NCBI GenBank assembly: GCA_002786855.1
Contig: PCUU01000024.1
Coordinates: forward strand, 93,812-157,811
DNA length: 64,000 nt
Source: Cytophagales bacterium CG12_big_fil_rev_8_21_14_0_65_40_12
GTDB lineage: Bacteria; Bacteroidota; Bacteroidia; Cytophagales; Cyclobacteriaceae
Reading direction: 5' to 3'
Shown: positions 62,617 to 64,000 of the stretch, piece after piece
Position numbering within the stretch: position 1 is the first letter of the stretch
Layout of the letters: every line of letters starts with the position of its first letter
Position numbers and translations under genes: made by a program
Notes under the pieces: model-generated
Told to the model about the DNA's origin: nothing
Seen by the model: only the letters and a program-made list of their open reading frames with translations
Database searches by the model: none

Positions 62617-64000
62617 TTACACATTATATATCTTCTCGATCAGGTCAGCATATTTATCTTTGATAATCCTCCGCTTCAATTTCAGCGTTGGAGTTAGTTC
62701 TCCGGAATCGATTCCCCATTGATCCACTAAAATCTCAAACTTTTTGACTTGTTCCCAATTTCCAAAATTTAGATTAGCAGCATCAACATCTGCCTGAAAC
62801 TTATCTATAGTTTCAGGCCGTTTGATCAACTCTAACGCTGATCCGGAAAAGCCATGTCTTTCGCCCCAACTCAACACCGCTTCGAGATTAGGAACAATGA
62901 GAGCCGCAGGGAATTTTCGGTTTTCACCAACTACCATCACCTGTTCTATCAAAACTGATTCCTTTAGCTTATTTTCCATCACTTGGGGAGCGATGTATTT
63001 ACCTCCAGAGGTCTTGAACATCTCCTTTTTTCGATCCGTAATTTTTAAATAATTATCCTCTGTCAACACGCCAATATCACCCGTATGAAACCAGCCATCG
63101 ATAATCACTTCATTGGTTTTTTCTTCGTCTTTAAAATAACCAATCATCACATTTGGCCCTTGAACCAGGATTTCTCCATCTTCAGCGATTTTCACTTTAA
63201 CATCTCTGAGGATTGGCCCCACGTAATCTAGCCGAGCAGCATGTGCATCGGGCATTCCAATGCTTATGCCTGGAGAAGTTTCTGTTAGACCGTAGCCCTC
63301 AAGTATTCTAATGTCTGCCGCCCAAAAAATCCTTTTTAATCTTGGCTGAATGGCTGAAGCCCCAACAATGATATGTCTTACATTTCCTCCTAACGCAGCT
63401 TGCCATTTACTAAAAATTAATTTTCTGGCAATTTTTAACTTGAAATTATAGACCGCACCCATATTCAGATCAGGGGAGTATTTTAAGCCTAAGTTGACAG
63501 CCCAAAAGAATAGCTGTTTTTTTATACCCGAGAGCGCAAAACCCTTGGCTACAATTTTATCATAAATCTTTTCGATAAGACGAGGAACTGTATTAAATCC
63601 ATGAGGCTTAACTTCTTGCAAATTTTCACTGATTTTTTCGAGACTTTCGGCATAATAAATCGACACCCCTAACTGGAAATAGAAGTAGATGGCTGTTCTT
63701 TCAAAAATATGGCAAAGGGGTAAAAAACTGAGTACTCTGTCCTTGCCTTTTTCATATTGTGCTCTTTCAGAAACTGCTCTTGAATTCGATAATATATTAT
63801 CATGGGTGAGCATAACGCCCTTAGGTCTGCCTGTTGTTCCTGAGGTATAAATAATAGTGACCAGATCATGGGTATCAATCTTCGATTTTCGATTTTCGAT
63901 TTCAACCTCTAATTCAGGCGTGCTTTTCTCGGCAAGTATAGACCAATGATGCCCCTCGAAATCATCAAATGTATAGATTGGAATGTTTAAGTTGGCCTTT
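62617..64000 (-). CDS. long-chain fatty-acid-CoA ligase, N-terminus outside the window
   Basis: The frame remains open to the right edge, so about 460 residues are visible and the N-terminal part is missing. The AMP-binding signature IIYTSGTTGRPKGVMLTHDN is read at about 63753-63860 (given here as two adjacent pieces). Later motifs are EGYGLTETSPGISI, GWFHTGDIG and the C-terminal ITDRKKEMFKTSGGKYI. It activates fatty acids to acyl-CoA using ATP and would feed the adjacent beta-oxidation operon. The ATG at 63813 is internal, not the start. Confidence 0.93.
   Translation of the reverse strand, partial: KANLNIPIYTFDDFEGHHWSILAEKSTPELEVEIENRKSKIDTHDLVTIIYTSGTTGRPKGVMLTHDNILSNSRAVSERAQYEKGKDRVLSFLPLCHIFERTAIYFYFQLGVSIYYAESLEKISENLQEVKPHGFNTVPRLIEKIYDKIVAKGFALSGIKKQLFFWAVNLGLKYSPDLNMGAVYNFKLKIARKLIFSKWQAALGGNVRHIIVGASAIQPRLKRIFWAADIRILEGYGLTETSPGISIGMPDAHAARLDYVGPILRDVKVKIAEDGEILVQGPNVMIGYFKDEEKTNEVIIDGWFHTGDIGVLTEDNYLKITDRKKEMFKTSGGKYIAPQVMENKLKESVLIEQVMVVGENRKFPAALIVPNLEAVLSWGERHGFSGSALELIKRPETIDKFQADVDAANLNFGNWEQVKKFEILVDQWGIDSGELTPTLKLKRRIIKDKYADLIEKIYNV
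63881..63901. repeat. triplicated heptamer inside the acyl-CoA ligase gene
   Basis: TTCGATT occurs three times in tandem without interruption (21 bp). Because seven is not a multiple of three, gain or loss of one unit would shift the reading frame. The peptide encoded is E-I-E-N-R-K-S-K-I, a polar stretch just before the AMP-binding motif. Confidence 0.8.

Noticed and set aside
63669..63905. 78-codon minus-strand frame at the right edge
   Set aside because: It is a shifted reading of the acyl-CoA ligase, which stays open in its own frame to the window end.

Overview
The window looks like part of a chromosome from a marine-type Bacteroidota bacterium of the Cytophagales (Roseivirga/Fulvivirga-like; the genus is a guess). 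Evidence for this is a GldB-type gliding lipoprotein beside a PorT-family barrel, SusC-style TonB receptor architecture, many short lipoproteins, DUF4783 next to nadC, a moderately A+T-rich composition, mostly weak Shine-Dalgarno sites and some TTG starts. No rRNA, tRNA, CRISPR array, transposase or integrase was seen.

Layout. 0-10.5 kb is housekeeping: amino-acid dehydrogenase, NhaD-type antiporter, Fur regulator, universal stress protein, gpmI, nadC, EamA exporter. 10.7-15 kb holds a DUF4143 ATPase behind a palindromic promoter and a PadR/FtsX-permease pair. 15-22.6 kb carries uvrA, an ECF sigma factor, nth, a glycosyltransferase and the gldB/porT pair. 22.7-31.4 kb is a defence-type island, all on the minus strand: YhcG-type nuclease, large type IIG-like restriction-methylase, a solo PD-(D/E)XK-like protein, a HigB toxin and a HigA-ImmA fused antitoxin. 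31.4-43 kb holds YccF, a GH20 hexosaminidase facing an aspartylglucosaminidase-type hydrolase, a tricorn-like protease, a Rieske protein, a TonB receptor and a nitroreductase. 51.8-55 kb has a large zinc protease and a DUF433/DUF5615 toxin-antitoxin pair. 55.4-62.1 kb is a beta-oxidation operon (MarR, FadN-like, thiolase, acyl-CoA dehydrogenase) with two four-helix-bundle (S23/IVP) ORFs between its genes. An acyl-CoA synthetase runs off the right edge.

The most unusual part is 43-51.8 kb. A type III polyketide synthase, a methyltransferase, a UbiA prenyltransferase and an FAD oxidoreductase look like one biosynthetic locus. It is split twice by cassettes of surface-lipoprotein genes. One cassette (1376 bp) is bounded by an exact 36-bp direct repeat copied from the start of the methyltransferase gene. 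The other (3307 bp) is bounded by an exact 39-bp direct repeat copied from the overlapping stop codons of the prenyltransferase and oxidoreductase genes. Both cassettes carry DUF4221-like beta-propeller lipoproteins. The larger also encodes a CxxC lipoprotein and a small secreted four-cysteine peptide. Neither has a recognisable recombinase, and every host gene stays open. I infer a non-classical insertion mechanism that delivers propeller/peptide cassettes with long target duplications.

Two neighbouring restriction genes also contain in-frame palindromic elements, one 33-bp palindrome and one duplicated 27-bp hairpin, which resemble palindromes that have colonised coding sequence.
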